Shown here in pieces: positions 25,929 to 36,094 of a DNA stretch of 64,000 nucleotides; the stretch's first letter is position 1, and every line of letters starts with the position of its first letter. The translations under genes were made by a program, and so were the position numbers. The notes under the pieces are model-generated. The model did no database searches and was not told the origin of the DNA. It was given only the letters and a program-made list of their open reading frames with translations. The DNA is taken from contig CABHOY010000020.1 in the NCBI GenBank assembly GCA_902168105.1, forward strand, positions 102,052 through 166,051, read 5' to 3'. The stretch comes from an uncultured Flavihumibacter sp. GTDB lineage: Bacteria > Bacteroidota > Bacteroidia > Chitinophagales > Chitinophagaceae.

Positions 25929-26077
25929 AACTGTAGTTGATATAGTGTTTTTCAATGAACGCGGCGCATGGAATGCAAAACGCGGAATACTGAAAGATAT
26001 ATACTTCAATTGTAAGATGCAACTCCAATCTTAGTAGATATCTTCCGGTATTCCGCGCTTTTACGGAAAGGTATGAT

Positions 26078-27577
26078 CTAGAATTCTTCGTTCTCTTCTT
26101 CTCCGCCGGTACCGAAGTTCATCATGGTGCCAAGCAGATCGCTGAAGCGGGTCTCATTTTCAACTACCTTTTTACTGATCAGGGAGTAGGAAGCCAGACC
26201 ATGTAACACAAATTCCATCAGCAGTAATTGCTCCTTCGCATTAGCATGCGGGAATTTGCCCTTTATAAGCTCTTTAAGGCCGTCTACCTTCTGAAGGGAG
26301 GTCTCATATTGCTTATCGTTCACATCCTGTAATAACTGTACCGCATTGCCTTTATCGAACCATTGTATCACAGCCCTGTAAGGATTCTCTGCTGCTGCGG
26401 TCTGCTTACGCTTTTTGAAGGAATCCGGATTAGGGAAGTATTGGGAGAAAACGCTGCGGATAGATTTATCCAGCAGGTTCACTGCTACCTGCAACGGTCC
26501 TTCCTGTTCACCTTCATATACCAGTTCGATCTTACCGGTGATGGCAGGAATGATACCCTGGAGGTCAGCTATACGTACATACGTGCTTTTTTCTTTGTTG
26601 AGGATGGCCCTGCGCTCGCCTGCACTTACTGCATTTTCGTAAGCGGCGATAGTAAGACGGGCGGAAACTCCGCTTTTCTTGTCGACATACTCACTGTTAC
26701 GCGCTTCAAAAGCAACCTGTTCGATCAGACGTTTGATCATATCACTGATATGCACATGTTTCTGTTCGTCATGTACATTAGCTTCCTGTTCGGTAATGAG
26801 CAGGGAGTTTTCCACGTTCTTCGGGTAGTGGGTGATGATCTGGCTTTCGATACGGTCTTTCAACGGCGTAACGATGGAACCACGGTTGGTATAATCTTCG
26901 GGGTTGGCCGTAAACACAAAAAGGATATCCAGCGGCATACGTACTTTGAAACCACGGATCTGGATATCACCTTCCTGGAGTATGTTAAAAAGGGATACCT
27001 GGATACGGGCCTGCAGATCGGGCAACTCATTGATAACAAAGATGCCGCGGTTAGAACGGGGAATGATGCCGAAGTGGATCACTCTTTCATCTGCATAGTT
27101 CAGTTTCATGTTGGCGGCTTTGATCGGATCGATATCACCCACCAGATCGGCCACGGAAACATCCGGCGTAGCCAGTTTCTCACTATAGCGCTGTTCACGG
27201 GAAACCCATGAGATAGGCGTAGCGTCGCCGAGTTCGGCCACAACGTCACGTGCGTAACGGGACAGTGGCTCAAATGGGCTATCGTTCACTTCGGAGCCTT
27301 CTACAATGGGAATATACTCGTCCAGCAGGGAGATCATCTGCCGGGCCATACGCGTTTTCGCCTGACCACGGAGACCGAGGAACAGGATATTATGACGGGA
27401 GAGCAAAGCTCTTTCTGTATCTGGAATAACGGTATCTTCATAACCAATGATACCGGGAAATGCATTCTCTTTATTCTGAAGTTTGCGGATCAGGTTTTGT
27501 CTGATCTCTTCTTTAACAGATTTAGGTTTGTATCCACTCTTCTTTAATTCACCTAACGTACTTATGTTGATATTCAT
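26078..27577 (-). CDS. MoxR/magnesium-chelatase-type AAA+ ATPase
   Basis: The 499-residue protein has a Walker A-like GLRGQAKTR (about 68-76), a Walker B region GIFVINELPDL with downstream QVSLFNILQEGDIQIRGF, and an arginine sensor region near PLKDRIESQI, all as in the MoxR/ChlI AAA families. The C-terminal 200 residues are a helical lid and an uncharacterised extension. The gene is followed upstream in the same direction, 44 bp away, by the VWA-domain partner at 27622-28722. MoxR/VWA pairs act as chaperone-like machines that insert metals or remodel complexes; the client here is unknown. Confidence 0.9.
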   Translation of the reverse strand: MNINISTLGELKKSGYKPKSVKEEIRQNLIRKLQNKENAFPGIIGYEDTVIPDTERALLSRHNILFLGLRGQAKTRMARQMISLLDEYIPIVEGSEVNDSPFEPLSRYARDVVAELGDATPISWVSREQRYSEKLATPDVSVADLVGDIDPIKAANMKLNYADERVIHFGIIPRSNRGIFVINELPDLQARIQVSLFNILQEGDIQIRGFKVRMPLDILFVFTANPEDYTNRGSIVTPLKDRIESQIITHYPKNVENSLLITEQEANVHDEQKHVHISDMIKRLIEQVAFEARNSEYVDKKSGVSARLTIAAYENAVSAGERRAILNKEKSTYVRIADLQGIIPAITGKIELVYEGEQEGPLQVAVNLLDKSIRSVFSQYFPNPDSFKKRKQTAAAENPYRAVIQWFDKGNAVQLLQDVNDKQYETSLQKVDGLKELIKGKFPHANAKEQLLLMEFVLHGLASYSLISKKVVENETRFSDLLGTMMNFGTGGEEENEEF

Positions 27578-27621
27578 GTTGTATTAATGGATTATCGATG
27601 ATATGATGTTGCTATGCTGGT

Positions 27622-28722
27622 TTAAAGCATTTTTCTTTTTCCATTCTCGAAGTCGAAGAACAGGAACTGTCCTAGTTTATCAAGACCGGAGAAGAAGGCT
27701 TTCCCGTTGTTGGTTTCAGTAAACTCTGTTACGAATTTTTGCAACCACGGGTCGGTAGCTACCATGAATGTGGTGATCGGAATCTTTAATTTTTTGCACT
27801 GTGCAGCAAGGTTCAGTGTACGGTTAAGGATCTTGCGGTCAAGGCCGAAGCTGTTCTTATAGTACTCTTTCCCGTTCTTAAGGCAGGTGGGCTTACCGTC
27901 AGTGATCATAAAGATCTGTTTGTTCGGATTGCGCCTGCGACGAAGGATATCCATTGCCAGTTCCAGTCCAGCTACAGTATTGGTGTGGAAAGGACCAACC
28001 TGGAGATACGGAAGATCTTTGATCTCTATCTGCCATGCATCGTTACCGAACACGATAATATCGAGCGTGTCTTTCGGGTAGCGGGTGGTGATCAGTTCAC
28101 TGAGCGCCATGGCTACCTTTTTGGCGGGAGTGATCCTGTCTTCGCCATAGAGTATCATGGAATGGGAGATATCGATCATCAGGGCTGTAGACGTCTGTGT
28201 TTTGAAGTCTGTTTCCTGGATCTCGAGGTCATCCTGCTGAATGGAAAAACTGTCAATGCCGTGATTGATCTGTGCGTTGCGGATGGAAGCTGTCATATCG
28301 ATCTGCTCCAGTGCGTCGCCGAATTGGTAAGGACGGCTGTCTGCGTTTAGTTCGTCTCCCTGGCCTGATTTGCGGGTATTGTGATTACCAACCTGGTTGG
28401 ATTTTTTAAGTTTACCGAAGATTTCTTCCAGTGCGCGTTTGCGGATATCTTGTTCGGTCTTGCCGGTTATCTGGATGGTTCCGTTCTCTTCATTTTCCCG
28501 GATGTATCCTTTATCCCTAAGCTCTTGTATAAAATCTCCGATGCCATAATCCTCATTAGTAAGTTGGTACTCTTTGTCCAGTTCGGTCAGCCATTGTAAT
28601 GCTTCACTAACGTCCCCGCTGGTGTAAGTCAGCAGTTGGGTGAACACATCCAGTAGCTTCTCAAAGGGCGATTTTCCCTGCTGCTCATCGGGTTCAAATT
28701 TGGAAAAATGTATGCCTCTCAT
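27622..28722 (-). CDS. VWA domain protein, partner of the AAA+ ATPase
   Basis: The ATG at 28722 (MRGIHFSKFEPDEQ) is preferred to one at 28767. The 366-residue soluble protein has a helical N-terminal half and a C-terminal von Willebrand A domain (about 180-350) with an intact metal-binding MIDAS: DISHS (DxSxS), T in HTNTVAGL and D in MITDGKP. It is transcribed first, 44 bp ahead of the AAA+ gene, as in ChlI/ChlD-like or MoxR/VWA operons. Confidence 0.9.
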   Translation of the reverse strand: MRGIHFSKFEPDEQQGKSPFEKLLDVFTQLLTYTSGDVSEALQWLTELDKEYQLTNEDYGIGDFIQELRDKGYIRENEENGTIQITGKTEQDIRKRALEEIFGKLKKSNQVGNHNTRKSGQGDELNADSRPYQFGDALEQIDMTASIRNAQINHGIDSFSIQQDDLEIQETDFKTQTSTALMIDISHSMILYGEDRITPAKKVAMALSELITTRYPKDTLDIIVFGNDAWQIEIKDLPYLQVGPFHTNTVAGLELAMDILRRRRNPNKQIFMITDGKPTCLKNGKEYYKNSFGLDRKILNRTLNLAAQCKKLKIPITTFMVATDPWLQKFVTEFTETNNGKAFFSGLDKLGQFLFFDFENGKRKML

Positions 28723-29010
28723 AATAAATCTAAAATTAGCGAATTTAGTTGGATGATGTGTGTACATAGTCCATAGACGGCAATCTAAACGAAATGTAAC
28801 GAAAAATTTCGATAGTTTATAGTCTATTATGCATGTGTTGGATTATAATATGTTCACTGTTTATTGAATTTTTAACATTGTTAGTTTGTTTCAGGCGGGT
28901 TATTTATTCGGGAATATATCCCCTTTAATGGTGGTAAATTACCAGTTAACCATGCATGGCTTGCTTTCTTCAGGGAAAGCTGTTATTTTTCGCAAAGGTC
29001 TTTACTGATT

Positions 29011-29883
29011 ATGAAATTAAAACTATTGCAGATGATTAAAAAATTGAGCAGCGTGCTGTTACTGGCTAGTATCCTGGCTGGGACGACGATGACATCCACG
29101 TTGAGTTTTGCGCAAGGAAAGGCAGACAAGCTGGGCTGGAAACTAGGAACACAGGCATATACCTTCAACCGTTTTACCCTGGCTCAGACGCTGGACAAAA
29201 TGGACAGTGTGGGTGTACAGTATGTGGAGTGCTATAATGGCCAGACCATCGGTAACGGCATCGAGGGCAAATTTGACTGGAGAATGGACGCAGCTAAACA
29301 GGCACAGGTAAAAGCATTGCTGAAATCAAAGAAGAAGAAACTGGTTGCTTACGGAGTAGTATCTCCGGGAAGTGAGCAGGAGTGGAACGAAGTATTCGAA
29401 TTTGCGAAGGCAATGGGTATCCAGGTGATCACTGCTGAGCCTAAACGCGAACATTGGGACGCAATATCCCGCCTGTGTGATAAATACCAGATCAAGGTAG
29501 CGATCCACGACCATCCTAAACCAAGCTATTACTGGCACCCTGACAGCGTACTGGCAGCTGTAAACGGACGTAGCAAACTATTTGGCGCCTGTGCAGATAT
29601 CGGTCACTGGGCCCGTTCCGGAATGGAGCCTGTAGACTGTATCAAAAAGTTAAAAGGGCACGTACTGCATCTGCACTTTAAAGACCTGAACGAAAAATCG
29701 CATGATGCACATGATGTGATCTGGGGTAATGGCGTTTGTAACATGCCGGCTGTACTGGCCGAATTGAAGGCACAGCATTTTAAAGGCATGTTCTCCGTTG
29801 AATATGAGTATAACTGGGATAACAGTGTTCCCGACGTGAAAGAGTGTGTGAAGTACTGGTGGCAGGAAGTGGGTAAATTATAA
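29011..29883 (+). CDS. Exported TIM-barrel sugar phosphate isomerase/epimerase
   Basis: The 290-residue protein has an N-terminal signal sequence (KKLSSVLLLASILAGTTM...SFAQ, cut near residue 35) and an AP endonuclease-2/xylose-isomerase-like TIM barrel. Metal-binding residues typical of the family are visible: E in VQYVECYNG, H in KVAIHDHP, D/H in GACADIGHW, H in LHLHFKDLN, and E in MFSVEYEYNW. It should act in the periplasm on a sugar or keto-cyclitol, and may work in a pathway with the Tat-exported oxidoreductase at 24627-25928. Confidence 0.9.
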   Translation: MKLKLLQMIKKLSSVLLLASILAGTTMTSTLSFAQGKADKLGWKLGTQAYTFNRFTLAQTLDKMDSVGVQYVECYNGQTIGNGIEGKFDWRMDAAKQAQVKALLKSKKKKLVAYGVVSPGSEQEWNEVFEFAKAMGIQVITAEPKREHWDAISRLCDKYQIKVAIHDHPKPSYYWHPDSVLAAVNGRSKLFGACADIGHWARSGMEPVDCIKKLKGHVLHLHFKDLNEKSHDAHDVIWGNGVCNMPAVLAELKAQHFKGMFSVEYEYNWDNSVPDVKECVKYWWQEVGKL

Positions 29884-29906
29884 GTAGACATTGTAATGTT
29901 TGATAG

Positions 29907-29938
29907 AAGCTCTCGTGAGAACGGGAGCTTTTTTTATT
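29907..29938 (+). terminator. Rho-independent terminator
   Basis: AAGCTC...CGT pairs with ACG...GAGCTT (one mismatch) and is followed by a run of seven T, 24 bp after the stop codon of the TIM-barrel gene. Confidence 0.85.
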
Positions 29939-30076
29939 TCAGGAAGATCAGTGGTTTTGTTGGAGTGTGTAAAATGGCTGCCGGCGGGTTTGTTATAATT
30001 GCGATATTTCATTATATTTAATATATCCTGTTACAAGTAACCATTCTATTGACTATCATCCTATAATTCTATCCCT

Positions 30077-30832
30077 ATGTTCATCTATCAAATCCTGTTT
30101 CAAAAGGCGGACTGGCCCAGGTCAGAAATGGAGTCTTTCCTGCATGACGCCGATTTTTTCATCAGATCTTTACGTTCCAATGGTCAGCTGGTGTCCATGA
30201 ACGATGTGTTCCTTTTCCAGGAAGACAGTGTATGGCTCCATGTACAATGTCTCAAAAAAGACTCCCTGGACGAGCGTTATAACAGCGATTACGTTAACCA
30301 GTGGACATCCATTCTTATGGAACGGTATAATGTCACTATCTCTTATAAGTATTTAGGGGAGCACCTGGTATCTGTTTCGACAGCGGAAATTGACTCATCC
30401 AGTTCGCTGATATTGTACTGGGGAGGCGCGTCACCTATCAGGTCGGGGGACAACTTCGACCAGATCCCATTGTATAATTTCCCGTATACGAACACGCGCT
30501 ATAGAAGTTATGATGATATTAATTCATGGTCAAGGAGTTACGAGGAGATCGACGGGCTTTGGTTCAGAGGCTCTTTGGGAGAACGGCGATTTCATAATTA
30601 CATGTCGGATATAAAGAGCCCATTGACGAAGCAAGGCAGGAATATATGTACGAAGCTGGAGGAGCTGACAGGCAAGCCAAGTTACTATTACCTGTTCAAC
30701 TATGATAGCAAGAAGGATGAGCATAGGTGTCCTTCCTGTGGAGGAGAATGGCAGCTTGAGAATAAATTATTGGAAAAGTTTGATCTGAAATGTGATCATT
30801 GCCGATTGGTGTCTGAGAAGGCGAAGGGATAA
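30077..30832 (+). CDS. DUF2310 zinc-ribbon protein
   Basis: The 251-residue cytosolic protein matches DUF2310 (predicted nucleic-acid-binding zinc ribbon): a mixed N-terminal domain, then a C-terminal ribbon with CPSCGGEW (about 216) and CDHC (about 238) giving four cysteines to hold zinc. No function is established for the family. It is followed by a strong terminator, after which a group II intron is inserted. Confidence 0.8.
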   Translation: MFIYQILFQKADWPRSEMESFLHDADFFIRSLRSNGQLVSMNDVFLFQEDSVWLHVQCLKKDSLDERYNSDYVNQWTSILMERYNVTISYKYLGEHLVSVSTAEIDSSSSLILYWGGASPIRSGDNFDQIPLYNFPYTNTRYRSYDDINSWSRSYEEIDGLWFRGSLGERRFHNYMSDIKSPLTKQGRNICTKLEELTGKPSYYYLFNYDSKKDEHRCPSCGGEWQLENKLLEKFDLKCDHCRLVSEKAKG

Positions 30833-30863
30833 ATATCTACAATCGTGTTGAGACAAGGGTATA

Positions 30864-30900
30864 AAAAAGAGGGGCTCGTCATAGACGACCCCCTCTTTTT
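30864..30900 (+). terminator. Rho-independent terminator used as group II intron insertion site
   Basis: A 17-bp stem (30864-30880 with 30884-30900, one mismatch) ends in a T run. The intron boundary GTGCG follows at 30904, only three bases after the T tract. Confidence 0.85.
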
Positions 30901-31383
30901 TATGTGCGCCGTGCATGCCATAGTTCTTTAAAGTGTAAGTCTTGAACGAGCCATCCAACGGGAATCGTCAGTCCAAAGCAAGGGTGTCCACCGCGAGGTG
31001 GAATCTGAAGGAAGCGTCGGACAAACTGTTGAATCGACGAACAGAAATATGATACAAGGCTATTACTGTGGGTTAGTGGGCATTAGACTGCAAAGCCCTA
31101 TAGTTGGACGTATGCAGTAATAGTAAATCATACGGTTTAACAGGACGGAACTATGAGCTTACCATGGGAGATCTGCGAATAGCGACTCGGGGTTGGGATA
31201 CGAGCGAGTGTCAAGACACGGAGCTAGGAGTAGAAGTCAGCAGACGCCATAGTACCTTAGAAACTATCGAAAGATATTGGAGGGAAGGGCAGAATCTTTA
31301 GAGCGAGGCTCTTTTTTTTTTGAAGTAGTAAAATCCTGCGGGTATACTAAAGATACTCTACAGGGCAGAGAAATGATTAACAG

Positions 31384-32778
31384 ATGAACCTATTCGGAGA
31401 ATGTATAATCAGCCATACCGCTGGAATCACGGTCGTACACCGTGATAAGAGTGGTATGGTAAGCCCTGAATGGATTTCTGCATGCAAAGAAGAACGGACC
31501 TCAACGATGGATTTAATGAATCGAGTGATCGATCCATTAAATATGGAAAAGGCGTACAAGCGGGTTCGGGAAAACGGGGGTAGCAGCGGTATCGACGGGA
31601 TGGAAGTGGAAGATCTGGGATCGTGGCTAGGTAGCCACTATGAACAACTACGGAGCCAGTTACTGAATGGAACGTACCAACCATCGGACGTTCTGGGAGT
31701 GCGTATACGCAAACCGCAGGGCGGATATCGTCAGTTGGGTATACCAACAGTAATAGACCGTTTGATCCAACAGGCTCTTCACCAGGTAATATCCCCCCAG
31801 TATGAGCGGAGTTTCTCAGAAAGCAGTCACGGCTTCCGTCCCAACCGTAGCGCTCAGGGAGCACTATTGCAAGCCGCACAGTACGCGTCTGTCGGGAAGA
31901 CCTATGTAGTAGACCTTGATCTGGAGAAGTTCTTCGATGAAGTCAACCACCATCGTTTAATGTGGTTACTAGGAACGCGGATAGGGGATATTAGAATATT
32001 ACGACTGATCCACCGCTATCTAAAATCCGGGCTTCTATCGGAAGGCTTAACGCAGCAAAGGGAGAAAGGCACGCCACAAGGGAGTCCACTAAGTCCTTTG
32101 TTATCAAATATAGTACTGGACGAATTAGACAAGGAGCTGGAAAGACGAGGCCATAGTTATGTGCGCTACGCCGACGATGTAAAAATATTCGTTGGCAGCC
32201 GGCGGTCTGCTATGGTTTTAAAAGAGAAGGTAACCAGTTATATAGAAGATGTACTGAAACTGCGTGTAAACAGAGAGAAGAGTCGGGTATGCAAGGGTCA
32301 CGAACTTAATTTCTTAGGTCACAGCATAATACGTCAAAAAGGGGAAACGACCTTAGGGGTAAGTTCTCCGAGCGTGGATCGCCTTAAAAGCAAGATCAGG
32401 CAATTGACGCGGCGTAACCGAGGAGTGAGTTTTGAACGAGTATTGTCGGAACTTCATGTCTACTGTAGGGGTTGGCTAATCTACTTTCGGTACGCGAAAA
32501 TGCAGCGTCATATGGATCGTATTGACAGTTGGCTACGCCATAAGCTAAAGTGCTACCGACTTAAACAATGTAAGCGAGCCATAGGTATATTTCGGTTCCT
32601 GAGAAAATTAGGAGTGCCAGAATACCAATGCTGGATCACAGCCAAAAGCGGAAAGGGCTGGTGGCGCTTGTCCAACAGCCCTTCAGTTACTCATGGTATG
32701 AATAATGAGTGGTTTATCCAGCAAGGCTTCTACAGTCTAAGTCATAACTACAAAGCCTTACATCGTAAATTGTTCTAA
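31384..32778 (+). CDS. ltrA: Group II intron reverse transcriptase/maturase
   Basis: The 464-residue protein has all seven reverse transcriptase blocks: GGSSGIDG (about 65), RQLGIPTVIDRLIQQAL, SHGFRPNRSAQGAL, the strand VVDLDLEKFFDEVNH with catalytic Asp, GTPQGSPLSPLLSNI, and the YADD box in YVRYADDVKIF (about 257). The maturase domain X follows (about 340-420; GWLIYFRYAKMQRHMDRIDSWLRHKLK). No HNH endonuclease domain is seen at the end, so target priming would need a nascent strand. The reading frame is intact, so the intron may be active. Confidence 0.95.
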   Translation: MNLFGECIISHTAGITVVHRDKSGMVSPEWISACKEERTSTMDLMNRVIDPLNMEKAYKRVRENGGSSGIDGMEVEDLGSWLGSHYEQLRSQLLNGTYQPSDVLGVRIRKPQGGYRQLGIPTVIDRLIQQALHQVISPQYERSFSESSHGFRPNRSAQGALLQAAQYASVGKTYVVDLDLEKFFDEVNHHRLMWLLGTRIGDIRILRLIHRYLKSGLLSEGLTQQREKGTPQGSPLSPLLSNIVLDELDKELERRGHSYVRYADDVKIFVGSRRSAMVLKEKVTSYIEDVLKLRVNREKSRVCKGHELNFLGHSIIRQKGETTLGVSSPSVDRLKSKIRQLTRRNRGVSFERVLSELHVYCRGWLIYFRYAKMQRHMDRIDSWLRHKLKCYRLKQCKRAIGIFRFLRKLGVPEYQCWITAKSGKGWWRLSNSPSVTHGMNNEWFIQQGFYSLSHNYKALHRKLF

Positions 32779-32779
32779 A

Positions 32780-32814
32780 GAAACCGCCGTACACGCAAGT
32801 ACATACGGTGGTGT
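32780..32814 (+). ncRNA. Group II intron domain V hairpin
   Basis: A 9-bp helix (ACCGCCGTA with TACGGTGGT) closes a short upper stem and loop, immediately after the maturase stop codon. Size, place and sequence are those of the catalytic domain V. Confidence 0.8.
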
Positions 32815-32863
32815 GAGAGGGCGGCAAAGAGTAATCTTTGCCCCCTACTTTAATTATTGATGA

Positions 32864-35800
32864 TTAGTTGCCTTGCGGAGCATCGGTAGCTGGTCCCTGG
32901 GTATCAACCTGTAACGGCTGATTTTGTTCCAGTCCAAGCTGACTGCCCTGCGGATGGTTGAAATCTTCTTTCATACGTTGTAACAGCGTAATGAATTGTT
33001 CAGCCATCTGGGCGTCACGCTGTAAACCGCCTAGTTTGGAAGGTGGCAGACCGCGGTAGTATTGTAACTGTTGTGTACAATCCTTGATGATCTTCTGCGC
33101 GATCTCGTCACCTTTCTTCATATCACCAGCCAGGTAGTAAGCATATACAGTCTGCATAGAGCTGTAGTTATGCATCTGGCCAGGAGTGGTTAGGGCGTAC
33201 GGGAAGGTATTTTCCAACAGGTTTTTGTCGGACTTGTTGAGTACTGCCAGGGCAGAATCTTTCTTGCCTTCCAGTGCGAGCGCGGTACCCAGTCTGGTGT
33301 AAGAATTCCTGATATACTGCAACAGTTTACGGTTAGGCTCATCGAAGTAAGTACCGTTCACGTTTGCACCGCCGAAGGCGAATTTCGTCATCAGGTTCTG
33401 ATACATTGCCGGAATGTTCACATTTTTCTCTGCGCCCATCGGATCATTGCTTTCTTCTTTTTTCAGCGGTACCAGGCGGTAAGTCAGACCATCCATACGG
33501 AGGTAGTCATTCAGACCGAGGTCGGTTGGGCTGGTAAAGTAGATCGGACGTTTCCAGTCGTTAGCAGCGATGATATCATATACAGCGAGGTCATTCTTCA
33601 GCAGGTAAGTCTTGTTGATCTGGAAGGGCAGTTGAGGCATAACCCTGGCGCTGTCATGGATATCAACAACACCACTTTTGATCGCCTGAGCCACATCTAC
33701 CGGTATAAAGAGCTTTTTAGCAGGGAGGTAGTTGATCTGTGAACCATCTGTGGTAGACAGTTTAGCACGTGGATCATCAGATCCCATAAAGCCCATTACT
33801 TCTTTCAGATTATAGAATTTATCCTGCGGGAAGTTACCACCATCATAATACTGAATGTAGTTACGGTTCTCACCCTGGTATTTGTCGGCCGACCAGGTCA
33901 TTGGAACTGCAGGGCTTTTGTTCACCATGTGGCGTTGCTGGTCAATATACCAGTCCACACCGAGGAGGCTGAGGTTGATGACGCGGATGTCAGGACGTAC
34001 GCCTTCTACTTCCTGTGCATACCACAGCGGGTAAGTATCGTTATCACCTACGGTAAAGAGGATCGCGTTAGGTGCGCAGGAGTTCAGATAGTCGGAAGCT
34101 ACGTCACGGGCGATGGTTTTGGTAGAACGGTCATGGTCATCCCATTCCTGGAAGCCCATCAGTACCGGAACGGCCACCAGGCAGACGATAGTTGCCAGTG
34201 GTGCGGACATAGCTGATTTGGTTTTGGTTTTCAGGAACTGGTAGATACCCAGTACACCTAAACCGATCCATATTGCGTAAGCATAGAAAGAGCCCACATA
34301 TGCATAGTCACGTTCACGTGGCTGGTTACCTGCCTGGTTGAGGTACAGAACGATAGCGAAGCCGGTGAAGAAGAATAACAGACCTGCAACGAGGCTGTCC
34401 CTGCGGTGATTATTGTAATGGAAGACAAATCCAACGAGACCCAGCAGGAAAGGCAATAAGAACAGTTTGTTATGTCCTTTATTGTTTTTCAGACTGTCTG
34501 GCATTGTTGACTGATCGCCATACATCAGGTTATCGATGAAGGAGATACCTGTGATGAAGTTCCCGTCACGAGCGTTACCATAACCTTGTGTATCGTTCTG
34601 TTTGCCGGAGAAGTTCCACATAAAGTAACGGAGGTACATGAAACCTACCTGGTACTGTAAGAAGAATTGTACGTTATCCTTAAAAGAAGGTTTTTGTCCT
34701 TCAGCAAGGCCGAGATATTCACGATAGTAGTCTGCGTGTCCCTGGTCGTTGCTGGCGTCCCATACGCGAGGGAACAGCATTTTATCTTCCGGAGCATAAA
34801 CAGGTACCTGTTTTTTACCAGCGATGAGATATTTGTCTTTACCACGGGCGTAGATGTTACCTGCGTCTTCGTAGCTGGTTGGACGAGCTGTGAAGACCTG
34901 TCCGTAGATCAGCGGGAAGTCACCGTACTGTTCACGGCCCAGGTAACCTACGAGGGAGATCGGGTTGTCCACGTTGTACATATCTACGGATGGGTTAGCG
35001 GTAGAGCGTACCATCGTAGTGATGTAGGTGGAGTAACCTAATAACAGGAAGAGTATGGAGTAGATGGTCACTTTCGTAAAGTGCAGGAAATTGCTGGAGT
35101 TTACGTTTGCGCCAAACTGTTTGATAACGTAAGGAATGAATATGATCGCAGCTGCAACGATCAGCTTCAGGATTCTCAATCCGGTACTGTTAGCGTCGGT
35201 AAATGCAGGAATCACAATAACGGAAGCCACCAGGATCAGCGGTGCGTACAATCCAAATCTTGGATTTTTCAATCCATAGAGCAGGATAGCAGCCAGTGCT
35301 ACGAAATAGAATGCGAAACCGGTATAGAAAGGCAGACCGAGGGAGTTTACGAAGAAAACGTCCATCAGACCGGAAGCCTTGATAGTATCCTGGATAACGA
35401 ACTTCTGTACCATGCCTGTAAGGGCGCAACCAACGATAAACGCCCAGAAAGTACCCATAGGGGTTACTTTGTAACGTTTAAAGTAGTAAACCATTACGAT
35501 AGCCGGGATGGTCAGGAGGTTCAGGAGGTGGACACCGATAGAGAGACCCATCATGAAGGCGATGAATACGATCCAGCGGTCGGCATATGCTTCGTCTGAT
35601 TCGTGTTCCCATTTCAGGATAGCCCAGAAAACGAGTGCGGTGAAGAGGGAGGACATTGCGTATACCTCACCTTCAACAGCGGAGAACCAGAAAGAGTCGG
35701 AGAATGTGTAGGCCAGTGCCCCAACGATGCCGGCGCCCATGATAGCGATCATTTGTTCACGGGTAATAGCTGCCCCGTTTTTAACGATCACACGGCGGGC

Positions 35801-36094
35801 GAAGTGGGTAATGGTCCAGAATAGGAATAGGATGGTAAAACCACTTGAAAGTGCGGACATCAAGTTTACACCTAACGCTGCATGTGATGGATCCAGCGGA
35901 ATAGTGAACAATCTACCTAACAGCACAAATAAAGGAGCTCCAGGAGGATGCGGAACCTGTACCTTGTAGGCACTGGAAATGAATTCGCCGCAGTCCCAAA
36001 GGCTGCCGGTGGCCTCCATAGTCATAATGTAGACCGTGCAGGCAATGATACAGATAACCCAACCTACAATGTTGTTGGTCCTTTTAAAATTCAT
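32864..36094 (-). CDS. DUF2723 membrane protein, O-mannosyltransferase-like
   Basis: The 1076-residue protein has about 11 to 14 membrane segments in its first 650 residues, starting NIVGWVICIIACTVYIMTME, with an early acidic luminal motif (GSLWDCGEFISSAYKVQVPHPPG in two parts) of GT-C glycosyltransferases. The family motif NQPRERDYAYVGSFYAYAIW is near residue 630, and a long periplasmic C-terminal part with TPR-like helices and a Gln/Pro-rich tail follows. DUF2723 proteins of Bacteroidota are thought to glycosylate secreted proteins with dolichol-like donors, a role inferred from the GT-C fold. No operon partner is close. Confidence 0.9.
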   Translation of the reverse strand: MNFKRTNNIVGWVICIIACTVYIMTMEATGSLWDCGEFISSAYKVQVPHPPGAPLFVLLGRLFTIPLDPSHAALGVNLMSALSSGFTILFLFWTITHFARRVIVKNGAAITREQMIAIMGAGIVGALAYTFSDSFWFSAVEGEVYAMSSLFTALVFWAILKWEHESDEAYADRWIVFIAFMMGLSIGVHLLNLLTIPAIVMVYYFKRYKVTPMGTFWAFIVGCALTGMVQKFVIQDTIKASGLMDVFFVNSLGLPFYTGFAFYFVALAAILLYGLKNPRFGLYAPLILVASVIVIPAFTDANSTGLRILKLIVAAAIIFIPYVIKQFGANVNSSNFLHFTKVTIYSILFLLLGYSTYITTMVRSTANPSVDMYNVDNPISLVGYLGREQYGDFPLIYGQVFTARPTSYEDAGNIYARGKDKYLIAGKKQVPVYAPEDKMLFPRVWDASNDQGHADYYREYLGLAEGQKPSFKDNVQFFLQYQVGFMYLRYFMWNFSGKQNDTQGYGNARDGNFITGISFIDNLMYGDQSTMPDSLKNNKGHNKLFLLPFLLGLVGFVFHYNNHRRDSLVAGLLFFFTGFAIVLYLNQAGNQPRERDYAYVGSFYAYAIWIGLGVLGIYQFLKTKTKSAMSAPLATIVCLVAVPVLMGFQEWDDHDRSTKTIARDVASDYLNSCAPNAILFTVGDNDTYPLWYAQEVEGVRPDIRVINLSLLGVDWYIDQQRHMVNKSPAVPMTWSADKYQGENRNYIQYYDGGNFPQDKFYNLKEVMGFMGSDDPRAKLSTTDGSQINYLPAKKLFIPVDVAQAIKSGVVDIHDSARVMPQLPFQINKTYLLKNDLAVYDIIAANDWKRPIYFTSPTDLGLNDYLRMDGLTYRLVPLKKEESNDPMGAEKNVNIPAMYQNLMTKFAFGGANVNGTYFDEPNRKLLQYIRNSYTRLGTALALEGKKDSALAVLNKSDKNLLENTFPYALTTPGQMHNYSSMQTVYAYYLAGDMKKGDEIAQKIIKDCTQQLQYYRGLPPSKLGGLQRDAQMAEQFITLLQRMKEDFNHPQGSQLGLEQNQPLQVDTQGPATDAPQGN

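Larger units (their letters stand above)
30904..32848 (+). mobile_element. Group II intron with intron-encoded protein
   Basis: The 5' end GTGCG (30904) fits the group II consensus GUGYG. About 480 non-coding bases (domains I-III) with intron-like segments such as GGTGTCCACCGCGAGGTGGA precede the maturase ORF (31384-32778). Domain V (32780-32814) and a domain VI-like hairpin (GGCAAAGA...TCTTTGCC, 32822-32842) follow. The 3' end is placed near CTAC at 32846-32848, uncertain by a few bases. It sits between a DUF2310 terminator and the 3' end of the DUF2723 gene, so it interrupts no gene. Confidence 0.85.

Noticed and set aside
26363..27211. Plus-strand open frame of 282 codons opposite the AAA+ gene.
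   Set aside because: The minus-strand gene has clear AAA+ motifs in this stretch; the plus frame has no recognisable domain.
31384..32778. Reverse transcriptase read as a retron or diversity-generating element.
   Set aside because: Maturase domain X, a GUGYG 5' end and a domain V hairpin show a group II intron; no template/variable repeat pair or msr-like unit is visible.
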